A DNA stretch of 64,000 bases, taken from positions 21,603,811-21,667,810 of the forward strand of contig NC_051432.1 in assembly GCF_001649575.2 (NCBI RefSeq). The letters run 5' to 3'. Numbering within the stretch: the stretch's first letter is position 1; the number at the start of each line of letters is the position of its first letter. Under the pieces are notes generated by a model. The model saw nothing but the letters and a program-made list of their open reading frames with translations, did no database searches and had not been told where the DNA came from. The DNA is from Kryptolebias marmoratus (taxonomy: Eukaryota > Chordata > Actinopteri > Cyprinodontiformes > Rivulidae). A program made the translations under genes and the position numbers. Shown one piece after another: positions 35,029 to 47,300 of this stretch.

Positions 35029-35530
35029 GTTTTACAGTAGAAAAAAAAAAAAAAAAAGAGTTCCTCGCAGAGAAAAAACCCCAAAACAAAAACAGTCCAG
35101 CAGCAGAAATCCCACGGGTACCTTCAAGACATTAAAGACAAATTAAACAAATCAAACCTTATGGACGGTGATGATATGTCCAGACATGTTACAACTTAAC
35201 GGTTCTCCCTCCCCCCTCCTTTCTTTTTTTTTTTTTTTGTTCATTCAAATTCACACACGGACTGTTGATAAACAATGGCTAGCTTCAACGATCTGTGCGG
35301 ATTTTAATTACACGAAACCTTCGTCTAAGTGCGCAATGCAAAGATAACCGCTGCTACACGAATAAAAACACGTACGTAGCTGCGTATTTTTTTGTGCGTC
35401 GCTAACATTGCTGCTTTCGGTTGTAACGTCAGAAACTTCAGCTTTTAATATCAGCTGTAATTAACCATTAGACTCGTGACGACGCAAACCTGCATTAAAA
35501 ACCAGCTGTTTTAATTAAGTGACTCACAGT

Positions 35531-35700
35531 GAAATCGCCAACCGACTCCCGGAGCCGAGATACAAAAACTCCGTCTCAAACAACGCCGTTGTTTTTGTCC
35601 CCTACTTACCCAGCAACGCAGTCGCTCGGTGCGGTGTTTTTCTTTTCTGATTGGCCGAAAGGAGGGGGGCCGATCGTCGGACAGCCAATGAAAACGGAAC
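35531..35700 (-). promoter_or_regulatory. Candidate pdcd4 promoter and non-coding exon
   Basis: A GC-richer block contains two CCAAT boxes: one in gene orientation (minus-strand GGCCAATCAG, core 35654-35650) and one inverted at 35685-35689. Minus-strand donors GCTGG|GTAAGT (near 35606) and CACT|GTGAGT (near 35531) could each end a non-coding first exon. Choice and start site are not proven. Confidence 0.5.
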
Positions 35701-35829
35701 ACGGGATTTTCTTCTCGCAAGTTCCACGAGGCGCCTCTGTTTGCTCGAAGCGCTGCCCCCTGTCGGCGCTGCCGCGGAACTGCACCCCCGGATGTGGATG
35801 TCGTCATTTCTTTAGCAAGTGAAAAAATA

Positions 35830-37732
35830 AAAAATACAATAAAAGATTGAGCAAAAATAAAGCTGACGATAACAAATGTTCATCACGACAATTATGTTTG
35901 TTTTTGATGTAAAAATAATGTGGCTACAGCACTGATTGTTAGCAGATTGAGTTAGGGTTAGGAAAACAAAAACAACAAAGTACTTAAATTTTTGATTTAG
36001 AAGAAATAGTTTTTGTTCATTTTTGCTTAACCATTTACATCTGCACATTTAATAAATTTACCAGTCATGAAGATGCCTTTGTGCCAAAATATGTGACATG
36101 GTGTAAAATTGCATCATCTCTTCAGACACTTCAGGCAAAATTTGAAGGCATTCCAATTAGACCGAATACTAATGTCATTTTAGCCATAAACTTTATTATA
36201 AATTTACCCCAAAACACCAGAATATATGTGTATATCATAACTCCATTAAACATACCTAAATATTTACTAGGATAAAAATGGCCTTGAGAATTAAAAGCAA
36301 ATGTGAAAAGCCCCCAAAAATGAAAAATTCAAAATTAGTGCGACTGGCACAACAAAGCTTTAAAATACAAATAACAAAAGTGCAATTTTGTGGTCTTTTT
36401 GATGTAAAACATAAAGATCAGCTCTTTTATGAAAAAGAATATTAATAGATGCTTGAAACCCATTTTTTAATCAGATGAAACAAAGAATCTTTTTTCCTGT
36501 TAGATGAAATCCAACATTTATTACCTCAGTGGATTCAGTCCTGACTGAAGATTGGGTGATTTTGCTGATGGTGGACCAAATTAAGGGTTTTGGCAACATG
36601 AAAGTTTTGAATACCATTACAAAGACTTGAGGATATTAAAGCTCTGTTGTTTTTTGCCTCAACACTTGAGGGAGCTCTTTTACAGCAGAAAAAAAACATT
36701 TGTTAGTGGGTGTATCTCCTGACCCTCCCTTCAATTAAATGTGTTTTTACCTAAGCAAATCACAAAAAAAAGTGACCAGAAGCTGGATTTTTGCAACTTT
36801 GAGACATGAGCAAAGTTTATTTCAGCATTTTTGCATCAAAAATTATAGGAAACGTTTTTCCATGAAAAAAAAACACAGTTTCTGATTTCACAGGATCAGT
36901 ATTCACAGTAAAACCAGTCCGACCCGATGTGACAGATTACCTGAACATCTTCATGTTTAACTGATAAATATGTGGTCCAGTTTAAGGCCTTTGATATCAC
37001 ATGAGATGACACATGACAGCAATCATCTTATTCATCAAATCTAACAAAAACCTAAAGAAAAATACATCTTTTGCATAGTTACACCATAAAGAATTTTGTT
37101 TTGATAGAAAAACGCTGCGATTTTCAGTCAGTGAGAGGCTCAAAACACCAAAGGATGGCAAGCCATAATTATAATTCATGCAAAATTATAGTTTTTACAG
37201 TTATGTTTTTTGACAAACCTGAGAACGTATTCAAGATTTTCTTTCTTTTAAATGAAAAAAAAAATGCATCACTTTGGAAGTTCAGACTGCAACAAAACCA
37301 AATGAAACACAAACTTAGGAAATTTAACAAAATTTGCACAGCATTTTGGACTGAACAACAAAGAGGGCAAACATGACACAATACTGATCCTTGATACAAT
37401 TCTTACTTTGGATTCGTTTCATTTATATGAATGGGATTTTGTAGCTTTAGTCAAATTACACTTTTAGTTTCGTTCTTATCACAAAATGTATTCAACTGTA
37501 AACATTTGTTTGGATAATGTCCAAAACCTGACATGGTTATTTAAGCATAAACCTTAAAATCCTGCCTGATTCAGTGTTTTTATCCATGCTTTTCCATTGA
37601 ACGCAGTTCAGCCTGCACTGCTGCGTGTGAACCTTCCAGTCAAAAGCCTTAAAACCAATTTTAAAAAATGCTATAATCAAAATCTGCTGCCTGAGTTTTG
37701 ACTTCTTTAGAATATCTTTTCATCACTTACAG
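35830..37732. other. AT-rich spacer between pdcd4 and rbm20
   Basis: No gene or recognisable repeat. Short open frames on both strands follow the AT bias and have no domain signal. Confidence 0.5.
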
Positions 37733-38449
37733 TGCCTTAATAAAAGAGTCACACCCCTTAAACTTTTCCACATTTTGTCACGTTCCAACCAAAAACCTCA
37801 ATGCTTTTTACTGGGATTTTATGCGACAGACCAACACAAAGTAGTTGTGAAATGGAAAGAAAATGATACATGGGCTTCATGTACAAATAAAAATCTGTGA
37901 AGTGAGGCTCTCTTTACTCTGATAAAATCAAGAGCAACCATTTGCTTTCAGAAGTCTCTTCATTAAGTCCAACTGTGTGTAATTTAATGAAAATCCAGCT
38001 GTTCTGTGAAGGCCTCAGAGGTTTGTTACAGAGCATTAGAGCCTCAAACAGCATCATGAAGATCAAGGAACACACCAGAAAGATCAAGGATAAAGTTGTT
38101 GTAAAGTTTAAAGCAGGGTTAAGTTATAAAACAATATCCCAAGCTTCAAACACCTCACTGACCACTGTTCAGTCCATTTTCTGACAATGGAAAGAGTATG
38201 GCACAACCACAAACCTACCAAGGCATGTCTGTCCACCTAAGCTGATCAGAGAAGCAGCCAAAAAGCTTAATGTGACTCTGGAGGAGCTGCTTAGGGCCAC
38301 AACTCAGGTGGGAGAATCCGTCTACGGGACAACTATTACTCCACAAGCATGGCCTTTACGAATGAGAGGGAAGAAGAAAGCCATTGTTGAAAGGAAAAAA
38401 GACAAGACAAAGGAGATGAAAATGAATTTTAGGATGAGCTAAACCCTGT
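37733..38449 (+). mobile_element. Tc1-like transposon remnant, 3' truncated
   Basis: The left part matches a fish Tc1 family: AAACTTTTCCACATTTTGTC, ACCAACACAAAGTAG and AATGATACATGG. A decayed N-terminal transposase follows (EHTRKIKDKVVVKFKAG, YKTISQASNTSLTTVQSIF, then LPRHVCPPKLIREAAKKL). The catalytic half and right terminal repeat are absent. The sequence passes into a LINE fragment. Confidence 0.8.
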
Positions 38450-38580
38450 TTTCATCCTGGGAGAGGAGGTGGAGGCGATGGAGGACTACAGAAACACTGA
38501 CGCTCACCTGGGCAACAATCTGGAAATGCAACACTGAGGCTGTTAAAAGAATGGACTGAAGAGACTTTAAGAAACTCTAA
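38450..38580 (+). mobile_element. LINE reverse-transcriptase fragment
   Basis: The plus strand encodes GEEVEAMEDYRNTDAHLGNN then LEMQH, with later stops. It resembles the 'VEDYRYLGVHLDNRLDW' block near the end of the reverse transcriptase in common fish LINEs. It is short and broken by stops. Confidence 0.6.
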
Positions 38581-38871
38581 TTATTCAACATTTGCATTAA
38601 GAGGCTGCACATTTTTTTTTGTGCAACGTGTTGTGGCGTTCTGTCAGAGTACGCTGAGCAAACTGGTATAAATGTTGTTCTGGGAACTTTTCTGGAGACG
38701 CCGTAGCTGACTGTGCAAAGAAACATAAAAAAGTAACGCTCAACACTTCACATCCTCTAACACCATTAAACATATGCATTCAATCAGCTCTGCTTCGACC
38801 CCACAATTACGCCAGTCCCATTCTGATACTCTTCATTACACATAGTATCAATGGCAGCAAGTACGCAGTTT

Positions 38872-38904
38872 TTTATTTAAAATTAAAACAGTGCAGTTTT
38901 TATT
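38872..38904 (-). terminator. rbm20 polyadenylation signals
   Basis: Minus-strand AATAAA occurs at 38904-38899 and 38877-38872, about 410-440 nt after the rbm20 stop. Confidence 0.5.
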
Positions 38905-39311
38905 TCAATTTCATCCCATTTAATTTAGTTTAATTGAAATAAAACATTACCCTCTCAGGAACATAACATGTATAAGTGCACTTAAAATGAAATAAATTAA
39001 ATGTATTTTTACCTCACTGAGTCTTGTAAAATAAATTAGTAAGAAAACTGACAAAATAAAAAACAAATGATGCTTAAATCCTGTAACCTCATTACACATT
39101 TCACTTCAAGTATGTACAAAACTGAAAAATTCAAGACCTTAGTGTCCCCCTGAACATAATTCAAACTATTGCAATTGTCCACAAATTCAAGCTGTTTTGT
39201 TTCACATTGTCATAGTTTTCCTTTTTTTTTTTACAGCGTTACACAAACTGCACATGTACCCAGATCTTCCTCTGCCGTTCGCTGGGCCAGAGGTCAAAGG
39301 TTAAGACGGTG

Positions 39312-41296
39312 TCACTGTGCAGAGGTGATTACACCAGACAGACTGTCCTCTGCCAACTGGGACAGGTATTTCTGGGGGGAAAAAAATAAGACAAAATTAA
39401 TAAGATTTTCAATTCAGCATGGGTTTAAATATAACAGACTGCCTTGCTCTAAGATGACGTCCTCACTTAAACAGAACATTTGCATCTTTCATTTAAAATC
39501 ATTTAAACTCACAAGGAAAAACAATCAGCAGTTCTGTAAATATTCCTAAAGGTGATGTAGATTTTGTCACTTGATGACATAAAACAATGAAACCCCATTT
39601 TCAACATTTATCAGCACACTGTAAGCTGTATTTTATAAACCATTACCAATCATCAATCTGTCTTTTTTATTATTCAGTATTCATTTCATCATTCATTATC
39701 AAGGTAAGTCAAATGAAAACGTTTAACAAATTAGCACTGATTGTCTCAAGAAGCTAAATAATGCATCTAATAGAGTTAATAACCAGCTTTAATATGAAAA
39801 TTTAAGGCAAAACCTTTAACCGTGATGGATAATAAGCTGGCTCAGTAATGTAGACGAGTAAAAGCAAACATTTATTTACTGTTTAAGTGATACAAATTAG
39901 TTTGCGCTGTTTACACCAGAACATATGTCGCACACAGCTCTGATATGCAGCACATGCGTTTAAAAGATTTTCCTTTCCCCTCTGGAACGTAATGTGTTAA
40001 ATGTGAGCGAACGAGGCTCATCTCGTGTTTCAGAGCTGCTGCAGAGACGAGAGAAAAGCAGACGGGCAGATAACTGGAGAATATATTCAAGTTTGCTTTT
40101 AAATTTGTGTATGGATCTGATGGTTTTATTTATACATATTTTTAAAATTTTTTTCATGTTTATTTCATATAGATACCTAACTGCTTTAGAATACAACAAC
40201 AAGTAGGAAAATAAGATGTTTTTTTAGTTTTTTGATAACTTCTAATTGTTTTTGCATGTCTACACAGTTTGATAGGTGTCAAGTTTAACACCCCTGTCCA
40301 GCATGAGTGAATGTCCACAGACGTTCACCTGCAGAAGACCCGTACCTGCAGGTTCCTGTAGTGCACGGTGCTGCGGCAGTGAGTGCTCTTAGCCGTTTCC
40401 TCGCTGGTGTAGAAGAGTCCGCAGAGTTTGCAGAAGAAACCAGCCTGTGGCACAATGAACTCCACTCCTGTCGGACAAAAAGCACAACCATCAAAGTTCA
40501 CCACATGACAGAGGAGTGTCCCCTATTTTTCATCTCACTCATTTATTCAGATTAGTTTTCATCATAATCTAAAAAAAAGTAAAACTCTGCCATCATGTAG
40601 GCCATCTTACTGACTTATATCACTATATTAGTTTCATTTTCCAGCCAAAAACTGAGGCTAATTCGATTTATAATCATAAAAGTCCAATGAATCCAAATGT
40701 TTTTTTGATACTCAGGTATAAAATACATTTTAGCCGCTCTTCTAGAGGAACTATCGGATCTGTGTTTGTGTGCCTGCTATATTTTATTAATTATCTATTA
40801 ACCTTTATTTGTAGGGGCAGTTATGCTGACAAAGGCCTTAAACTGAATCAAGGTATTCTTTCCATACTGTCAAGAGCTAAACACAAGTTAACGTTAAATT
40901 ATTTTCAGATCATTTAACCATCTGTGGCAATTAATAAAGTGTCATTTTTGAATTCAAGTTGAGTTTTTCATTTTTCCAACCTTTTTAAATTATCTCTCTG
41001 TTTGTTGTTGTCTTATAATTTGACTTGGATTTGAATTGGATTTATGATTTGGACTTGTTTTTCCTTTTATATAGACCTTTGTTGTGAAGAGGTGATTCAG
41101 AAATAAGCAAAGCTGAATTTTTCTAATGCAATGTTTGAATCACAAGGTTGATTTTACCAACTCTGTCGATTCAGATCAATAAAAATAACAAACAGAACAA
41201 GAGTTATGCTTTCAGTTCACTTCTGTGAACACAAACAGACCCACACTTATAGCACATCACACAACTGAAACAGCTCATTGCACTTGGTGCTCTTGT

Positions 41297-41327
<31 letters not shown>

Positions 41328-44300
41328 CGCTCTTTTTTGTTGCTGCAGTACAGTTGTGTTTACACAAGTGTCCACGCCGCAGCAACAAAATACTGGCCAT
41401 GTGCTCAGGCATGTCATCTAACCCTAATGCTAATACTCTTCTCTCCAGGGTGCTTTTCACAGCCCGCTCACAGAAATAGTTCTGCTTTGGGCCGAGCCCG
41501 TCCAGATAATTAGAGCGCCGACGCAACGGGTTATCCTGCTTCTTATGAGCTGTAATGTTTTATCTCGGGGATGAAGAGTCCAGACTCGTTACGCCTTTAA
41601 ACCAAGGAAAACGAAATGTAAAACTCCAAGGAGTGGAGTGCAGGTCAGATGAGTATTCACTGAGAGTTAGGATTAAAAGAAGCTTCAGAGGAAATAATGA
41701 GGATGAACTCATTACAGTGGTGTCTAATCCTGGTCCTGGAGGGCCACTATCCTGCATGTTTTAGATGTTTCCCTGCACTTCAGCAGGTCTTCAAGTTCTG
41801 CAGAAGCCTGTTATTCACTCAGTCATTCAAATCAGGTGTGTCAAAGCAGAGAAATATCTAAAACCTGCAGGACAGCGGCCTTCCAGGACCAGGATTGGAC
41901 ACCACTGCATTAGAAAACCTTTAGTGAGTTCAAACCAAATGAACAGATTTGTTGTACAGGTACTGGAACACCAAACTATGATGGTAATACAAAGATTCAA
42001 ACTAACCTCATTGTATTAACTACTTGTGAGTCATCATTTATTTAAGCAATATTGCAGATGATCATAGTTTCAATTAATTTCATAGGAAATTATGTTTTTT
42101 TTATCTATCTATTCACAAAATTACTAAATTAAGACTGACAGGATGTCAGCAGGGAGACAGAACTACAATTCTGTAGTTGCCAAATTGGAGGATCAAAATA
42201 TTCTCACAAGTAATATTCTTTTTGCGTTCAAGCTTGCTCTTTATAAAAGGGTATATTTAAAAAAAAAAAAAACGATTAGGTAAAACTTGTAAAACAGTTA
42301 TGAACTTTTTTCCAAAATGGTTAGAAAGAAACATAACTTTGTGCCCAATGTCCAACTACTGAGTCTCTGTCAAGTATAGAGTTAAATTTGGGGATTGTCT
42401 GAGTCTTTTTTGTTTGTTTGTTTGTTTTTAACTGTAGAAGTCAGAGTTATAAAAAGTGTAATGGTTACCCAAAGGGATGCTGTGTTCACTGACAGCTTTG
42501 TCTTGCTCCAGGGATGGTGATGAGGCTTCAATCTCTATAATAACAAGACATTTCTCTTAATGAAGGGAAATTCAGCGAGAACAAAAGCAGTAAAGTTGAA
42601 TATTTTTCTATCTGAGTTTAGCTCACTAGCAGCAAAAAAAAATACTTATGATCAAACGGAAAATGATTATCCTGTAAACTAACAGTATTTAGATATTTTC
42701 ATGAATAAATCTGTATAATATATTTTTTAACAGAGATGTTAAAATGTTTTTGTTTTAGTTTTAAGTGTAAACATTTGTTCCCTTGAAAGTACCTTTTCTT
42801 AGAGTGTAATCCTTCTGCTGTGCTCCATTATGGATGGTTTCCATTACTGGTCTTTCTTCTTGGTTTTTAATGTCCTCCGATAAACAAATATGATTTTCCA
42901 TTGGTTCATCTGACGGCTGATTGTTAGCCACACTGCTGTCCCCCAAGCAGGTTTCCTCCAGCGCCGCCTTGAACTCCTCACTGGGGAAATCACCGATGTT
43001 GTTGGCTGGTAGCTCAGGAATCACTGGGTTCATTTTCCGCTTTTCGCCGCTCGGTGCAGCTCCTCCATTCTCTGCTTTCTCAGTTGGAGGTGTAGATGCT
43101 TGGCCTCCTACATCGCCGCAGGACTTCTCCCGCTCAGACTTCTCCTCAGATGTCTTCTGCACTTCCAAGGTTGATGCTGACGGCGACTCCTGCTTCACTT
43201 TTGACTCTTCCGCGACAACCTCTTTGGGGCAGGATGAGAACTCCTCCAGCTCAAGGAGGTCTGGTTCAATGATGGATTCATCTTCTCCCACTTCGTCCAC
43301 AGTGACCAGCTCCTCCATGTTCTTAGGATACCAGCACTCTTCATCCGTGTCTTCATTACTTTCCAATTTCTTCTCCTAAAAACACACGTCAAGCAAAGAT
43401 GTTATGCACCCATCATTAAAGAGCATTTTCATCATTAACCTGAAGGTGCTTGAATTAGAGATGATGTTGCCAAATTTTGACATGTTTATATCTTCCAATC
43501 AGTTTTGATTGAGAGTTAAGATAAGATAAGACCCAAACCCAAACATAAATTTTATCCTACTTTTACAATCTTGGATGCACCTTCCCTGCTACAATCCTAC
43601 AATTAACCACAACCAGACTTGATCTGAATTTATGTGCATTTCCTTCTCCTGGTCAATGCTGATGTTAATGTAATGCCAATAATTTTATGGCTCCCCTGGT
43701 CTGAAAACATTCAGATGTTCCACATGTTCACTCACAATGTTTTTATCTTTGTTACAGTCCTCTGCTGGCTTGTGACTTTGCTGAGGTGAAACTGGTTTTT
43801 CTTTCGGCAGACATTCCTAAGAGATGAAAAAACTTTGTTGGCAGAAGGACGTGATGATTGTGCAGCAGGTACGCAGAAATCCACTTTTAAAAGTTACTCA
43901 CAGTACTCTCAGTGGCAGTTTCTCTCGTTCGTTTTTCTGCAGGCGTGTGTCTTCTGCTCGTCTTTCGGCTCCTGTCTCTGCCCGGTGAGCTCGTCCTCTT
44001 GTCCTCTGGTAGTCTGCAGGGCAGCTCTTCACTCAACTCAAACTCAGAATGTCTCGACCGAACAGGGTAGTCACCACCGTCTCTCCTCTTGGGCTTCGAA
44101 TTGTTCCTTTGGTGAGAAGTTCTGAGCTCCTTGTCCGACTTGTACACTTGCTCCATGTAGAAGCTGTCGTCCATGTTCCTGTAGGAGCTGAAACCGTGAG
44201 GGCTGTCTCGCGGGTGCCGGTCTCTGCTGCTCCTCATCACGTCACTTCCTCCCCGCTCATCTGCAGATCGCAAACTGAGATGACCGGAGTGTTTCTGGTA

Positions 44301-47300
44301 GGTCTTCCAACGGTCGGCCGTTCGCCCGTTGGGCCGATCGTCATCCACACCGCCACCATTTCTCCAAAGATCGTCTCGGTCCCTTTCGTCCTCAATTCTT
44401 CTCAGGTGTGACGAACAATCCCAAGAGCTCCGGTGGGGGCTCAGCCCATTGCTCCCTCTATCTGGACCCCTGTAAGGTGCTCCTTGGGGGCTGTGGGCCG
44501 AGCTGCAGGACGTAAAACTGGGGCTGTGGGAATGAGGGCTCAGGGATCGACTGATGGGGCTGCGGGAGCGAGGTCTCTCTGGCAGGTAGCTGGATGGAAA
44601 TGATGAAGTAGATCACTTTTCTGGGTTTTCCAAAACTAAACAAAAATTAAAGACTGAAAAGACAAAAAGATTGCCTTACTGTTCGAGTTCTTGCATCTGA
44701 TCTCTTTCTCGCTGTGAAGCGATATCCTGGATGATTGATTGAACATCTTTACCTGGTTTCTATACAGAAAAGATACTCAAGATTAGTGTCTAAAACACCC
44801 TGAAGAATCTGCTGTGTACGCTGCATTTACCTTGAGCTGCAGTTCCTTGTACCTCTTAGACATCCGAATGAGGAGTTTCTGATTGTTAATCATAGCTGGA
44901 GTCAGCTGGTAGTACTGAACCATGGCCTGAGCTGCTTCAACGTACGCCATCTCCAGAAATGCCTAATGAGTGAGCAGAAACCTCTCCATCAAATATAATA
45001 CATCTAACAGCTTCTGTCTGACAGGGCTGATCTGCTCAAACAGAACTCACATTTTAGAGGCAAAAAAAATCTTTTAGGATCATCATAAGAAGGTTGTGTC
45101 ATTACCAAAATAAATCACCAGAACAGTTGCTGCGACTGATAACGCACATTTAGTATGATTGTTTGATGATAGGGAAGATAATTATTTTGCAGTTTTGGTC
45201 GAGCTTAATTGCTGTTCAACAGCTAATGAAGGAGTGGCTGCAGCCCAAAACAAAGATGCTTCAATTAAAAAAAAAAAAGCACAAAGATAAATTGAGAATA
45301 TATAATTATAGAAACTAGGTTTTTATAGTCATTATAAAGGTAAACTTTGGTGTAAACACTGCTTTTTGAGACTGTTAGAATTTGATTTGTAGAATACCTT
45401 CATAAAAGAATCATCAAAACCTTTTCTGCAGCAGTTAAGGCATCCTTCATTTATTTATTTAGTTTTGTAACTTAGTAAGTTAAAGCATGCAAACTGCTTA
45501 TGGCGGGACAGCTGCAAACAAGCCTAAGCTTTTGATACTCGAGAAGCCCATTCAGATCCAGCACCACCCCACAATAAAATGGAAATTTTGCAAGTAACAG
45601 ATCAAAACAAAATGAAACTTTGATTTAATATCTGTCTCTTTCTGGTTCTTACACATTTTCACTTCTAACTTCCAAACTTTCTCTTGGTTCAAACAATCTT
45701 TTACAGATGCTTTAATGTAAAACTCTGAACATAAGGAGGTCCAAAGCAGGTAAGGAGCTCAGTATAGAAGTTACCAGGAACATTTCTGATTAAATTAACT
45801 GTCTGAGGAGAAATGAAAGGGAATTATTTAGTTTATTTTGATGGTGTGTAACAGAATATTTGTGGCTTAAGATGATTCCAAACAGAAAACACCTGAACTG
45901 ATTACAAGAGGAAACAGCTGAGCTGGTGAGGCAGGATCTGAGAGTGGAAACTGAAAAGTGACACACAGGGAACTAAACATGATCATAAAGGAATAAAATC
46001 TAGACATTAACACAAATAAATACCACAAAAACTGAGATTCTCACAGAAACCTGCTTATTTTTCCTTTATAGAACCCTGGGATCACATCACTCTTAAATGA
46101 CACTAACTTAAAATAACTTAGTTTGAAAATATGAATATTTATCAATGATTATAAACAACACATTCTTAAAGAATGCTAAATAAAGTGCTGTACCTGATGG
46201 GTCGAACGCATCAGGATGTAGTTGGTGACTTTGCCGAAGGGCAGTCCCAGGTTGATGACGTCGTTCTCCGTGCAGCTGCCCTCCGGGAGGTTACAGATGT
46301 GAACAACACGACCGATTGTGGCTTTTCTGGGAGGAAAAGGCTGAAATAAATAAATAAATAAATAAGTTACACTCTTTAAATGAAATCATGCTTTAAACAA
46401 TCCAATCACTGACACCAGCTGCTGGTGAAAGAATATGGTTGCAACAGGAGTTTAATTTTTGAATCTTGTGAGGAACACAGATCCATAAATCTTATTAGTG
46501 ACTGAATTAAACTAACTTGTAAAAGTGTTTGCATGATGTCTCAGTCTGTGCAGCGTATCAAATATGAAGCAGAAAACCGTCTGTCTAACAGTATGCAACA
46601 TAATAACACAGGGTGCCATTTATTAATAGCTCCCTGGCAGAGGTGAAACAGCGATAATGAAAGTTTTCTTGTCTGGATTTAGAGACGTGTCAGCTGACGA
46701 GCCCCGGACATTTCACACGTTTGACCCAACTCTCTCCAGGCTGCCAAGTATAACAACCTACGTTTGTGCTCCCCTCTTTAAAGCTGAATGGAAAAGAAAT
46801 AATTAAGTGGTAAATTATAAACTTGTCCTAACAAAGCTCACTACACACTTTAAAAACAGATTTGGTCCTTTTTTTTCTCCAAATTTAAAGGCTTTCATTC
46901 CTACTGCAAACATCTTAATGAACAATTCATACTCTCATTTGTGTCTTATGACCTCTGAGCTTTTATGTCTTTAATTTTGTCAGAAGAGACTTGCATTAAA
47001 GCCTACAAACACTAGTTTAACCCTCCTGAAGAGCTCAAAGGAGGAAGAGAGACAGAGAGAGGTAGAGAAGCTCTTGTAACTTTGAGTCAGTTTGACCTGA
47101 AGGTTAAAAAACTCACCCAACAGCTGAGGTGGTTGGCAAAACCCCTTCTTTACTGACTCTTTTTTTTTGTTGTTCTCATATTTTTCCAAACAGCTTCTAA
47201 ACCACCTATTCCATTCGGAAACAGCAACGTTACTATATTCATCATCATCCGAGCTGCTAACCATCATCGCAGAGAGCCGTTGTAAATGTTACATCAAGAG

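Noticed and set aside
43366..43366. Separate gene starting '[10 protein letters not shown]' at 43366
   Set aside because: It is an internal exon of rbm20 (43375-42793) and the start codon is TTG.
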